NCBI GenBank assembly: GCA_013152585.1
Contig: JAADGC010000156.1
Location: 1 to 38,855, forward strand
Direction of reading: 5' to 3'
Origin: Chloroflexota bacterium
GTDB lineage: Bacteria > Chloroflexota > Anaerolineae > J102
Length of the DNA: 38,855 nt
In this document: piece after piece, positions 1-7,447 of the stretch
How the letters are laid out: each line of letters starts with the position of its first letter
Position numbering within the stretch: position 1 is the first letter of the stretch
Program-made: the position numbers and the translations under genes
Notes under the pieces: generated by a model
Databases searched by the model: none
What the model was told of the DNA's origin: nothing
Seen by the model: the letters and a program-made list of their open reading frames with translations, nothing else

Positions 1-120
1 CTGCTCTGTGGGCGCCCGCAACAGATAAAAAGCCAAACGGGAGGCGCTCTTGGGCCCCACGCCTGGTAGACGCGTCAAAGCATCGATGAGGCGTTGAATC
101 GGCTCCGCAACGATTCGCAT
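1..120 (-). CDS. recR: Recombination mediator RecR, N-terminal fragment
   Basis: Only the first 40 residues lie in the window; the rest continues past the left edge. They start [20 protein letters not shown] and carry the helix-hairpin-helix segment [17 protein letters not shown], typical of the RecR N-terminus. RecR works with RecO/RecF to load RecA at single-strand gaps. The ATG lies 11 nt after the ybaB stop, in the common bacterial order dnaX-ybaB-recR, which supports the identification. The zinc finger and Toprim domains fall outside the window and cannot be checked. Confidence 0.93.
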   Translation of the reverse strand, partial: MRIVAEPIQRLIDALTRLPGVGPKSASRLAFYLLRAPTEQ

Positions 121-131
121 AAGCCTGCCGC

Positions 132-509
132 TTACAGAAGCCCGGGAGGCAGATCGAGCCCTGCCGTAAGCCCTCCCATCCGTTCACCGGCCAATGCCCG
201 TGCCTGTTCGAGGGCTTCATTCACAGCCGCCAGCACCAAATCCTGCAACATCTCCACATCGTCAGGATCAACCACATCTGGATCAATGACAATCGACTTG
301 ATCTCCTGCTGGCCCGTGGCAACCACGCTCACCATTCCCCCACCAGCACTGACCTCGACGGTTTCCTCCGCCAACGACTGTTGCGCCAACTCCATCTGCG
401 CCTGCATTTGTTGAAACTGCGCCAGCATATCGCCGCCGGCCGCGGGGCTACTACTGCTTCGGGTGCCGGGCGAACGATATTTACGTGGGGAACGTCTCTT
501 TTTAGCCAT
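132..509 (-). CDS. ybaB: YbaB/EbfC family nucleoid-associated protein
   Basis: A 125-residue protein of the YbaB/EbfC family, small dimeric DNA-binding proteins almost always encoded between dnaX and recR, as here. The core from about residue 28 has the family pattern: an amphipathic helix rich in Gln/Met ([20 protein letters not shown]), then a strand with [16 protein letters not shown], then [20 protein letters not shown] and a C-terminal helix. The basic, Ser/Arg-rich N-terminus (about residues 1-25) is longer than in the short E. coli form. I chose the ATG at 509 because GGAGG sits about 7 nt upstream; a TTG two codons further out is less likely. It lies 26 nt after dnaX. Confidence 0.93.
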   Translation of the reverse strand: MAKKRRSPRKYRSPGTRSSSSPAAGGDMLAQFQQMQAQMELAQQSLAEETVEVSAGGGMVSVVATGQQEIKSIVIDPDVVDPDDVEMLQDLVLAAVNEALEQARALAGERMGGLTAGLDLPPGLL

Positions 510-535
510 AAACAACCTCCAGTTCGGAAAACAGA

Positions 536-2194
536 TTACGCCTGTTTGGGATCGGTAGATTTAACCTGAGCCCCCAAATCTTCGACAGCCATACGCAACA
601 ACGGATCATCCGCCGGGGTGGGAACCGGCTCCGCTGAAGCTGTGGGGGGAGCGGAAGGCGGGGGAGAAGGCAGGGCTTCGGGCGGGAGCGACGCAACATA
701 TTGCGCCGTCGTTTTTTCATCCATCGGCCGCACCACCAATGGGCGGCCAAACACCTCCGCCACCACCTTAGACACAGTTTCAATTTCAGATTGGGTCGTC
801 TCCAGGTGAAAGCTGTACTGAAAGCTAATCACCAACTCATCCTTCACCAGGGCCACCGGCCGCCCGCCCCGCAAAACAGCCTGCGTCTTGGGGCTGTATT
901 TCCCCGCCCGCGCCACCACTTCGTCCCACAGCTTTTGCAGATGCGCATCGCCCGCGGGCGCTGGCGAGGAGGTTGCAGGCGGCGCTTGTGGTCGCTGGGG
1001 CCCGGCTTTTACAGGGGATTGAGTGTGCGCGCGGGGCTGGGGCTGCGCTTTCGCTGCCACAGGTGTGGCGGCGGGTACCGTGACGGGTGCTGCCGGAAGC
1101 ACTGGCTGTTCCCGCACACCCACCGCATCCAGCAAGGCCAACTCCACAGGCAAATAACCGGCGAATGGCGTCTTTAGCGCCAGCGCAGCATCATTCAGAG
1201 TGCGAATGGTGTGTAAAAGTTGGGCGGGCTGAAACGCGCTGGCCTGGGTCGTCATCTTCGTCACCATAGAGGCCGGCAAATCCACCAAACGCGCATCTCG
1301 CCCCACATTCAGCAACAACAGCAGTCGCAGATGCTCGATGAGCTGCACGACAAGCTGAGTCATCTCTACGCCCTGCTCGATGAGAGCATGCAACTGCATC
1401 AACACGGTGGCCGGATCGCCACCGGCAAGGGCATCGGCCAATTGGCTCACGGCCTCGCCCGAGACCATGCCCAACACATCTCGTACCAGATCGACATCGA
1501 TCTCCACATGGCCATAAGATGTGATTTGATCCAGCAAGCTCAGGGCGTCCCGCATCGACCCGGTAGCGCTGCGAGCAATGGTGGCTACGGCCTCCGGCGT
1601 GATCTGCACCCCTTCGCGACGGGCTATCTCCTGCAGATGGGCTATGATGTCCTGCGAGCTAATGCGATGAAAATCGAAACGCTGGCAGCGCGAAAGAACC
1701 GTGGCCGGAATTTTGTGGGGTTCGGTCGTGGCCAGGATAAAGATGACGTGCTCTGGCGGTTCTTCCAACGTCTTGAGCAAGGCATTAAAGGCCGAGGTCG
1801 ACAGCATGTGCACTTCGTCGATCACGTAGACCTTATATCGCGCCTCGTTCGGCACAAATGCTACGCGATCGCGTAGCTCGCGCACGTCATCCACGCTGGT
1901 ATTCGAGGCGGCATCGATCTCGATCAGATCGAGCAAGCGGCTTTCGTTGATTGCCTGACAGATGGAGCAGCTATTGTCGGGACGATCGTCCACATCGGCT
2001 GCCAGGCAATTCACCGCCTTGGCCAGGATGCGTGCGGTGCTGGTTTTGCCGGTGCCGCGCGGCCCTGTAAATAAATAGGCATGACCTATCCGCTGCTGCC
2101 GCAAAGCATTACGCAGCGTATCGGCAACATGGCTCTGCCCCACAATGTCGGCAAAGGATTGGGGGCGGTAACGACGATAAAGTGCTTGGGTCAT
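536..2194 (-). CDS. dnaX: DNA polymerase III subunit gamma/tau
   Basis: The clamp-loader ATPase of the replicative polymerase, 552 residues. The AAA+ module shows Walker A GPRGTGKT at residues 44-51, Walker B VIDEVH, the LLKTLEEPP helix, sensor-1 ILATTE and the LSRCQRF (SRC) arginine-finger motif. A Pro/Ala-rich linker (about residues 375-430) separates the AAA+/collar region from a tau-like C-terminal domain. The zinc module has NC...CSIC, so three cysteines instead of the usual four; an Asp occupies the position expected for the missing one. The ATG at 2194 starts MTQALYRRYRPQSF, the family N-terminus; an upstream in-frame TTG would add nine residues without support. First gene of dnaX-ybaB-recR. 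Confidence 0.97.
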   Translation of the reverse strand: MTQALYRRYRPQSFADIVGQSHVADTLRNALRQQRIGHAYLFTGPRGTGKTSTARILAKAVNCLAADVDDRPDNSCSICQAINESRLLDLIEIDAASNTSVDDVRELRDRVAFVPNEARYKVYVIDEVHMLSTSAFNALLKTLEEPPEHVIFILATTEPHKIPATVLSRCQRFDFHRISSQDIIAHLQEIARREGVQITPEAVATIARSATGSMRDALSLLDQITSYGHVEIDVDLVRDVLGMVSGEAVSQLADALAGGDPATVLMQLHALIEQGVEMTQLVVQLIEHLRLLLLLNVGRDARLVDLPASMVTKMTTQASAFQPAQLLHTIRTLNDAALALKTPFAGYLPVELALLDAVGVREQPVLPAAPVTVPAATPVAAKAQPQPRAHTQSPVKAGPQRPQAPPATSSPAPAGDAHLQKLWDEVVARAGKYSPKTQAVLRGGRPVALVKDELVISFQYSFHLETTQSEIETVSKVVAEVFGRPLVVRPMDEKTTAQYVASLPPEALPSPPPSAPPTASAEPVPTPADDPLLRMAVEDLGAQVKSTDPKQA

Positions 2195-2311
2195 AACTGG
2201 TATCCTGCTGACGAGGATCAATCGTATGCAGCGATGGTATCATCTGCTCGCTGTGGCGTCAAGCGGCCCACCATCTCCTGCTGGCACTGGCACCGCGATT
2301 TCTCCTGCCGA

Positions 2312-2325
2312 TTGACTTTGGTCAA
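2312..2325. promoter_or_regulatory. CRP/FNR-like palindrome TTGAC-N4-GTCAA
   Basis: A perfect inverted repeat TTGAC TTTG GTCAA lies over and just downstream of the -35 box. The half-site sequence and 4-bp spacing resemble CRP/FNR-superfamily operators (FNR: TTGAT-N4-ATCAA). A site overlapping -35 would usually repress. No such regulator is encoded in the window, so the binding protein is unknown. Confidence 0.4.
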
Positions 2326-2341
2326 TCATTGAGAGTATGAT
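2312..2341 (+). promoter_or_regulatory. Sigma-70-type promoter of the ECF sigma gene
   Basis: A -35 box TTGACT (2312-2317) and a -10 box TATGAT (2336-2341) are separated by 18 bp, each matching five of six consensus positions. It lies 51 bp upstream of the sigma-factor ATG in the divergent dnaX/sigma intergenic region. Found by eye; no start-site mapping. Confidence 0.6.
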
Positions 2342-2392
2342 GAAGGCGTCTGACTACTCCCTTGTAACGATGGCCACCCCCAAAGCATCCAA

Positions 2393-3016
2393 ATGTCAAA
2401 CTTGCATATCGATTTTGATCTCTATCCCGACGAAGCATCCCTTATTCAGGGCTTAAAAAAAGGAGACCGTCACGCCTGCGCCTGCATGCTCAAGAAGTAT
2501 GCCCCCCGCGTGTATGCTATTGCTATACGCATGATGAGGGATCAGGATGAAGCCGAGGAAGTCCTCCAGGAAACTTTTATCAGCGCCTGTCAACACATTC
2601 AAAAATTCGAAGGCCGCAGCGCCTTGGGCACATGGTTGCATCGCATTGCCACCAATGCCGCCCTCATGCGTCTGCGTAAACAAAAGAACAAAAAAGAGGT
2701 GTCGCTTGACGCCCCCCTGGAAACGTTCGATGGTGATGACATTCCCCGCCAGATTGAAGATTGGACTTATTTCCCGGCTGATCTCAGCCTCAACAGCGAG
2801 CTACGCGACGTGCTAGAACAAGCTATCCGCCAATTACCCGATTCGTTACGCACTGTTTTTACACTGCGCGAAATCGAAGGCTACAATACCGCCGAAACGG
2901 CAGCCATGCTAAACATCAGCGTATCGGCTGCCAAAGTGCGCCTGCACAGAGCTCGTCTGCAATTGCGCGAAACCCTCACCCCCTATTTTAGTGAACGCAC
3001 CGGGGGGCAATCATGA
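2393..3016 (+). CDS. ECF-type RNA polymerase sigma factor
   Basis: A 207-residue sigma-70 family protein with only regions 2 and 4, the ECF layout. Region 2 (about residues 25-95) contains RDQDEAEEVLQETFISACQH and the -10-recognition stretch RSALGTWLHRIATNAALMRL. Region 4 (about 140-195) has LPDSLRTVFTLREIEGYNT then the helix-turn-helix AETAAMLNISVSAAKVRLHR. The acidic linker is longer than usual (LETFDGDDIPRQIEDWTYFP). There is no obvious Shine-Dalgarno before the ATG. The stop overlaps the start of the zinc-binding protein downstream (ATGA), the usual sigma/anti-sigma coupling. The stress or signal it answers to cannot be read from the sequence. Confidence 0.93.
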   Translation: MSNLHIDFDLYPDEASLIQGLKKGDRHACACMLKKYAPRVYAIAIRMMRDQDEAEEVLQETFISACQHIQKFEGRSALGTWLHRIATNAALMRLRKQKNKKEVSLDAPLETFDGDDIPRQIEDWTYFPADLSLNSELRDVLEQAIRQLPDSLRTVFTLREIEGYNTAETAAMLNISVSAAKVRLHRARLQLRETLTPYFSERTGGQS

Positions 3017-3297
3017 CCACCCTACACACACACACCGCCTCATCCGACTGCCAACATCTTCTCTCCCAGTTGAATGACTATGCCGACGGTGAACTCTCGG
3101 CCCAGCTCTGCCAGGAACTCGAAGCGCATCTCGCCCATTGTGAGAATTGCAGCATCGTGCTCGACACCCTCCACAAAACCATCTACCTGGTGCGCCACCT
3201 GAATAGTACCCCACCACCCCACATACCCCTCAGCGTCGAGAACCGGCTCTTCGCCATCCTCGATCTGCAAGACTTTCTGGACCAGGGGAGCGATTAA
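3013..3297 (+). CDS. Zinc-finger (ZAS) anti-sigma factor
   Basis: A 94-residue protein translationally coupled to the ECF sigma gene by a 4-nt overlap. It has the anti-sigma zinc-binding pattern: an early Cys (SSDCQHLL), the LNDYADGELS stretch, then H-x3-C-x2-C in HLAHCENC. ZAS proteins hold their cognate sigma inactive, often releasing it after thiol oxidation. No transmembrane segment is visible, so this one should be cytoplasmic and could sense redox or metal state directly. The C-terminal part (about residues 60-94) is short and of unknown role. The match to the family is good despite the small size. Confidence 0.87.
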   Translation: MTTLHTHTASSDCQHLLSQLNDYADGELSAQLCQELEAHLAHCENCSIVLDTLHKTIYLVRHLNSTPPPHIPLSVENRLFAILDLQDFLDQGSD

Positions 3298-3683
3298 ACC
3301 CACCGCCTCCGCACGCCCCTCCCCCTGCCGCCAGCGGTGGAAAGCAGAATAGACTCGACAGACTTGCGAATATTCTCTTCTCAGCACGTAAATGCACCTA
3401 TTTGCGTGCTTTTTTATTGCTTCCTGCGTCATCAACATATACAAGGGTGCGCTACGAAGTCCTTGTCATGGCATTCATCTCTATCAAGCCAGCTAAATTG
3501 TGGAGCAGACCTGGTCGGTCACCTGATACTATGGGCGTCGCGATTGCTTAGGTACTCCATTCTTTATCACCTTCTGCCCCGGCTATTTATCCACTTCTTT
3601 TCTTAATCAACGGGCTTTAGCGGCTACAACAAGGCACAAATTGGCTGTCTTTGACGCTACAGCACGTATTGCGTTCCAAAATC
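3298..3683. other. Intergenic region between anti-sigma and histidine kinase
   Basis: Roughly 390 bp holding the terminator at 3384-3418. The remainder is AT-richer than the flanking genes and has no reading frame with family features. No tRNA-like fold or clear repeat was seen. The kinase promoter presumably lies in the right half, but I could not identify a convincing pair of boxes. Confidence 0.4.
3384..3418 (+). terminator. Rho-independent terminator after sigma/anti-sigma operon
   Basis: A 10-bp stem, GCACGTAAAT pairing with ATTTGCGTGC (one G-T wobble), encloses a 6-nt loop and is followed directly by TTTTTTATT. It lies about 87 bp past the anti-sigma stop and before the kinase gene, so the sigma operon likely ends here. 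Confidence 0.8.
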
Positions 3684-5411
3684 ATGTCATTACCGGTGCC
3701 CCAACACCCTTCGTCTGATCAGACGTCCGCGTTGGCCGGCCAGATGCTGGCTCTGATCTCACAGACAACTGAAAATTTGCGTCAGGCCCAAACCGTCAAA
3801 CAGGTATGCGAACTGGTACTCGATGCCCTTGATCAGATCCAGGATTCCAGCCATGTGGGTATTGCCATACTCGATCCTGCCCGCAAAAAACTGATGGTTC
3901 AGGCCCTCCGGCCCTCCTCTTCGAACGGGACAGGACTGACTCTTCCTATCGATGAAGCGACTATCGCCTATCTGTGCCACGGAGACGGCTCTGCTACCCA
4001 CCACTTCACGCCAGAGCAAATCCAACAGATCGCACGATCCTTTCCCTCGCCCGAGAACACCCAACTCTTCCCCCTCCTTGCCCAGAGACGATTACAGGGT
4101 ATTCTTTGGGTGACTGCGGCTGACGATGCCCCCCTGCCTGCCAGCTCTCTCACACTCATTCGCGTCTTATGTGATATGACGGCAGCCACACTGGTGGGCA
4201 CCAGGGCACAACAACGCCTACGGGACGAACAGAAGAAGCACCAACTGCAACTTTTGCGGGGCCAGCAGGTGTCTGAAGGTTTCCGCTACATTCTCACCAT
4301 TCTCAATTCGAATCGCCCGCTCACCGAGGTTTTGCAATACATCATTTCGCAAGCATGCTGGCTGCTGGATACCACCATGGGCGTCGCCTTTCGCTGGCAC
4401 AAAAACACCAACAGCCTGAAAATGATCGTGCAACACGGGCTTCCCTCGCAACGACACCATATGCTCGACACCCAGGCTGTTTACAACGCCATCACCCTCA
4501 AACAAGTCGCTGTCAGCACCCTGAATGCGCCCGGCGCCGAACAGACAAACACGGCAGGCCCCCCACCCGAATATACAACCAGCCTCGTGGTGCCCATCCT
4601 CCTGGAGAACGAACCCTATGGTTGTATTGCCCTGTATTTTACCGAAGCCCGCACCTTCACCGACGAAGAGATCAATCTCGCCCTCAACTTTTGCGAACAG
4701 GCCGCCCTGGCCATCGAAAACGACCGGCTGCGGGTCGAAGCCGAAAAACAAGCCGTTGACACAGAGCGTAATCGTCTGGCCAGAGAACTGCACGACGCCA
4801 TCACTCAAAACCTCTTCTCATCCAGCCTCATTGCCGAGGTAATGCCCCAGCTTTTGGTGCAAAATCCAGACCTGGCCACAACCAAACTGGCCGAATTGCG
4901 TCAACTTAATCAAAGTGCCCTGGCCGAAATGCGCACCCTGTTACTCGAACTCAGACCGCAAACGTTTGTCGAAATCGAGCTAGGAACCCTCTTGAAACAA
5001 CTACAGACCGCCTTTTCGAGCCGTTTGCAAATCCCCATCACCCTCAAACTTCAGCATACCCCCGTCGTCCCCCCCGAAGTCAAGGTCCACATCTATCGCA
5101 TTGCCCAGGAAGCGCTCAACAACACCGCCAAACATGCCCGGGCCACATCCATCCAACTGTCGCTATCAGCCTCCACACTCCCCTCTGGGGCTGGCTTTGC
5201 CTTACAAATCCAGGATGATGGCATTGGATTCGATCCCCGACAAACCCCGCCCCAATGTTTGGGCATATCCATTATGAAAGAACGCGCCCAGGCCATCCAC
5301 GCCCAACTCGATATTGACAGCACTCCCGGCCAAGGCACCCGGGTACGCTGCCAATGGACACCCTCCTCTTCCGCTGCCACGCTCCTCAATAGCACGAAGC
5401 AAGCTTTATGA
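3684..5411 (+). CDS. GAF-domain sensor histidine kinase, NarL/LiaS type
   Basis: A 575-residue cytoplasmic kinase with no membrane segment. Two GAF-like sensor regions are visible (about residues 20-170 and 205-345; the second ends with the typical FTDEEINLALNFCEQAALAIEN). A short coiled coil leads to the HisKA_3 dimerisation helix with phospho-acceptor His370 in RNRLARELHDAITQNLF. The HATPase_c domain has its N-box at EALNNTAKHA (about residue 480) and G-box DDGIGFDP (about 510). It partners with the LuxR-type response regulator that starts inside its last codons. I chose the ATG at 3684 over a TTG 33 nt upstream; neither has a clear ribosome binding site. The ligand is unknown. Confidence 0.92.
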   Translation: MSLPVPQHPSSDQTSALAGQMLALISQTTENLRQAQTVKQVCELVLDALDQIQDSSHVGIAILDPARKKLMVQALRPSSSNGTGLTLPIDEATIAYLCHGDGSATHHFTPEQIQQIARSFPSPENTQLFPLLAQRRLQGILWVTAADDAPLPASSLTLIRVLCDMTAATLVGTRAQQRLRDEQKKHQLQLLRGQQVSEGFRYILTILNSNRPLTEVLQYIISQACWLLDTTMGVAFRWHKNTNSLKMIVQHGLPSQRHHMLDTQAVYNAITLKQVAVSTLNAPGAEQTNTAGPPPEYTTSLVVPILLENEPYGCIALYFTEARTFTDEEINLALNFCEQAALAIENDRLRVEAEKQAVDTERNRLARELHDAITQNLFSSSLIAEVMPQLLVQNPDLATTKLAELRQLNQSALAEMRTLLLELRPQTFVEIELGTLLKQLQTAFSSRLQIPITLKLQHTPVVPPEVKVHIYRIAQEALNNTAKHARATSIQLSLSASTLPSGAGFALQIQDDGIGFDPRQTPPQCLGISIMKERAQAIHAQLDIDSTPGQGTRVRCQWTPSSSAATLLNSTKQAL

Positions 5412-6040
5412 CTTCCTCTCCGATCATCCGTATCCTCCTTGTTGACGATCATGCTGCTGTGCGCTCGGGCCTTGAGACCTTTTTTGCCGTTCAGCCCACT
5501 ATGGAGCTTGTGGGACAGGCCAGCACGACCCAGCAAGGACTGCAACTCTGCGCCAAATTGCGCCCCGATATCGTCTTACTCGACTACTGGCTTCCCGACA
5601 TGAAAGGGGCCCAGGCTATTGCATCCCTGCGCCAACAGTCCCCACACAGCAAGATCGTCGCCATCTCCAGTTCCTTCACCGCCGACCAGATGCAAAAAAT
5701 CATGGCGGCGGGAGCCACGGCCACCTACGCCAAGACATCCCCCATCGCCGAACTGCTGAACCTCATTCCCCAGATATTCCAACAGCAACACCATCCCCCA
5801 CAACCTGCTCCCCCGGCACCCATCCAGCTCAGTCAACGTGAACGCCAGGTGCTCAACGCCCTGGCCCAGGGACTCGATGAAGCCACCATCACCGAGCAAC
5901 TTGGCCTCCCTGCCATCACCCTCAAATTCTACAAAAAACGACTTCTTCTCAAGCTAAACGCCCGTAGCATCAACGACATCGTCACCTACGCTCACCAGCA
6001 GCAATTGATTCCCGAGTTGGGAGGCTTAGCGAATGGCTGA
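5408..6040 (+). CDS. NarL/FixJ-family response regulator
   Basis: A 210-residue two-domain regulator. The receiver domain has the acidic pair in LLVDDH (residues 13-14), phospho-acceptor Asp59 in VLLDYWLPD and the conserved Lys near 109 (TYAKTSP). The C-terminal LuxR-type helix-turn-helix begins QLSQRERQVLNALAQGLDEA and ends KLNARSINDIVTYAHQQ. It overlaps the kinase gene by 4 nt (ATGA), so the two should be made together, the kinase phosphorylating this protein. The recognition helix region (PAITLKFYKKRLLLKLNA) departs from the common TVKNHVSNI pattern, so target sites may differ. The coupled esterase gene could be part of its regulon; that is inference. Confidence 0.94.
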   Translation: MTSSPIIRILLVDDHAAVRSGLETFFAVQPTMELVGQASTTQQGLQLCAKLRPDIVLLDYWLPDMKGAQAIASLRQQSPHSKIVAISSSFTADQMQKIMAAGATATYAKTSPIAELLNLIPQIFQQQHHPPQPAPPAPIQLSQRERQVLNALAQGLDEATITEQLGLPAITLKFYKKRLLLKLNARSINDIVTYAHQQQLIPELGGLANG

Positions 6041-6812
6041 GCGCATCCCCCTGCAACCAGACCCCTACTTCCTGCCCGGCGGCCGCGTCGGCGCCCTGCT
6101 GATCCACGGTTTTACCGGTTCCCCCCCGGAAATGCGGCTGATTGGCGACTATCTCCATCAACAGGGACTGACCGTTTCGGCCCCACTCCTCCCCGGTCAT
6201 GGGCTGACTCCTGCCGACATGCAACGAAGTAAATGGGAAGACTGGGCCCGCCACGTGCAAACCAGCCTGGATGAGCTCAAAAAACACTGCGATCAAGTCT
6301 TCGTGGGCGGGCTCTCCCTCGGATCCATCCTCACACTCAACCTGGCCCTGCACAACCCCGACATCCGAGGCATCATCCTTTACTCACCGGCTATGTGGGT
6401 GCGCGATAAAAGCCTCTATCTGACCCCCCTGCTCAAATACATCATCAAAACTCACCCCAAATCCACCGACTCCGACCTCACCGATCCCGAGGCCGTTCAT
6501 CGCCTGTGGAGCTACGACGAAAAACCCGTGGCCTCAGCCCACGAATTGCTGAAACTAAGCCGCTTCGTCAAGCGCCACCTGTCTCAGATCCACACCCCCA
6601 CACTCATCATCCACAGTACCGGAGATGCGGTCATCCATCCCCAGAGCGCAGAACGCACACTGCAAAAACTTGGCGCCACAGACAAAGAACTCATCACCCT
6701 TCACAACTCCGGGCATTGCATCACCGTTGACAGTGAATGGCGTGTGGTAGCCGAAAAAACAGCCACTTTTATCCGGCAACATCTGGCGGGAGAAAGTGAG
6801 GCAGGGGGATAG
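6033..6812 (+). CDS. Alpha/beta-hydrolase carboxylesterase (Est30-like)
   Basis: A 259-residue serine hydrolase close in plan to Geobacillus Est30 and monoacylglycerol lipases. The oxyanion segment LLIHGFTGSPPEM is near residue 25, the nucleophile elbow GGLSLGS places Ser95, Asp198 lies in STGDAVIHP and His228 in NSGHCITVD, giving a complete triad with family-typical spacing. No signal peptide, so it should act in the cytoplasm on short or medium acyl esters. It starts inside the response-regulator gene (8-nt overlap), with GGGAGG about 9 nt upstream of the ATG, so it belongs to the kinase-regulator operon. The substrate cannot be deduced. Confidence 0.92.
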   Translation: MAERIPLQPDPYFLPGGRVGALLIHGFTGSPPEMRLIGDYLHQQGLTVSAPLLPGHGLTPADMQRSKWEDWARHVQTSLDELKKHCDQVFVGGLSLGSILTLNLALHNPDIRGIILYSPAMWVRDKSLYLTPLLKYIIKTHPKSTDSDLTDPEAVHRLWSYDEKPVASAHELLKLSRFVKRHLSQIHTPTLIIHSTGDAVIHPQSAERTLQKLGATDKELITLHNSGHCITVDSEWRVVAEKTATFIRQHLAGESEAGG

Positions 6813-7120
6813 CTGATATTTGGTTTTATCAAGCAACACAAAAAGGCCTCGACGCCTTTACGCTAAAAACTCTCCGCAACCCGGCGTTGAATTCATTTGA
6901 TGAAGCAAGTTTATGGTAATCTTGAGAAAAAGTACGCCAAAGTGCCGTTTTGAGGGGGGTCGAAGGCCCTATTGCGTCGCTTAACATAGTTGTGTACAAT
7001 GTAAACACATGAACTCTGGGCGCCCCCATACAACCGCTGCAAATCACCCCACTTCCCCCAAAAAATGCACTGTCGTTGGGGCGCATCGATTTTACCCTCT
7101 TTGCACAAGGAGCAGGCCCC
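6813..7120. other. Intergenic region and leader before spoVS
   Basis: About 308 bp after the esterase stop. It holds the spoVS promoter (6972-7000) and a roughly 115-nt leader. GGGGC near 7077 can pair with GCCCC near 7115, enclosing the ribosome binding site AAGGAG, so the leader might modulate translation. A short hairpin AAAGGC/GCCTTT just after the esterase lacks a T-run and is not a clear terminator. Confidence 0.35.
6972..7000 (+). promoter_or_regulatory. Sigma-70-type promoter of spoVS
   Basis: TTGCGT (6972-6977) and TACAAT (6995-7000) are 17 bp apart. The -10 box matches five of six consensus positions and the spacing is optimal. The same TTGCGY-N17-TACAAT arrangement precedes the histidine kinase gene at 14984. 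Confidence 0.55.
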
Positions 7121-7447
7121 ATGGAGATCATCAAAGTTTCAGCCAGGTCACGTTCCACCGCCGTAGCTGGGGCTATTGCGGGTGTCATTCGCGAGCAACA
7201 ATATGCCGAAGTCCAGGCCATCGGCGCCAGTGCTGTCAACCAATCCATCAAGGCAGTCGCCATCGCCCGTGGCTATCTCGACGAAGACGGCATAGTGATT
7301 AACTGCATCCCCTTCTTCACCGAAGTAGACATCCAGGGCCTGGAACGCACAGCGGTCAAACTCGCGGTATGGACTGTCCCTCCCGACAGTTTACCGGAGA
7401 AAGTGCAGGCGCTACGCGCCGCCGCTGCAAAGCCGCCTGGCGATTAA
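7121..7447 (+). CDS. spoVS: Stage V sporulation protein S homologue
   Basis: A 108-residue member of the SpoVS family (Alba-like fold, probable nucleic-acid binding). The hallmark sequence is nearly continuous: MEIIKVSARSRSTAVAGAIA, then the conserved AIGASAVNQSIKAVAIARGY and a FTEVDIQGLERTAVKLAV strand. The C-terminal 20 residues are an extension. I start at the ATG at 7121, which gives the canonical N-terminus and has AAGGAG about 10 nt upstream; a longer frame upstream has no family match. In Bacillus it affects septation and late sporulation, but it is widespread in non-sporulating Chloroflexota and Deinococcota, where its role is unclear. Its stop shares TTAA with the convergent gene's stop. 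Confidence 0.92.
   Translation: MEIIKVSARSRSTAVAGAIAGVIREQQYAEVQAIGASAVNQSIKAVAIARGYLDEDGIVINCIPFFTEVDIQGLERTAVKLAVWTVPPDSLPEKVQALRAAAAKPPGD

Noticed and set aside
709-720. A6 run in dnaX as a possible programmed frameshift that makes gamma
   Set aside because: On the coding strand it reads GAAAAAACG in the frame GAA AAA ACG, which does not re-pair well at the A site after a -1 shift, and it lies near the C-terminus instead of the end of domain III.
7009-7302. Plus-strand frame overlapping spoVS in another phase
   Set aside because: No protein-like pattern, no ribosome site, and it overlaps a clear family member.
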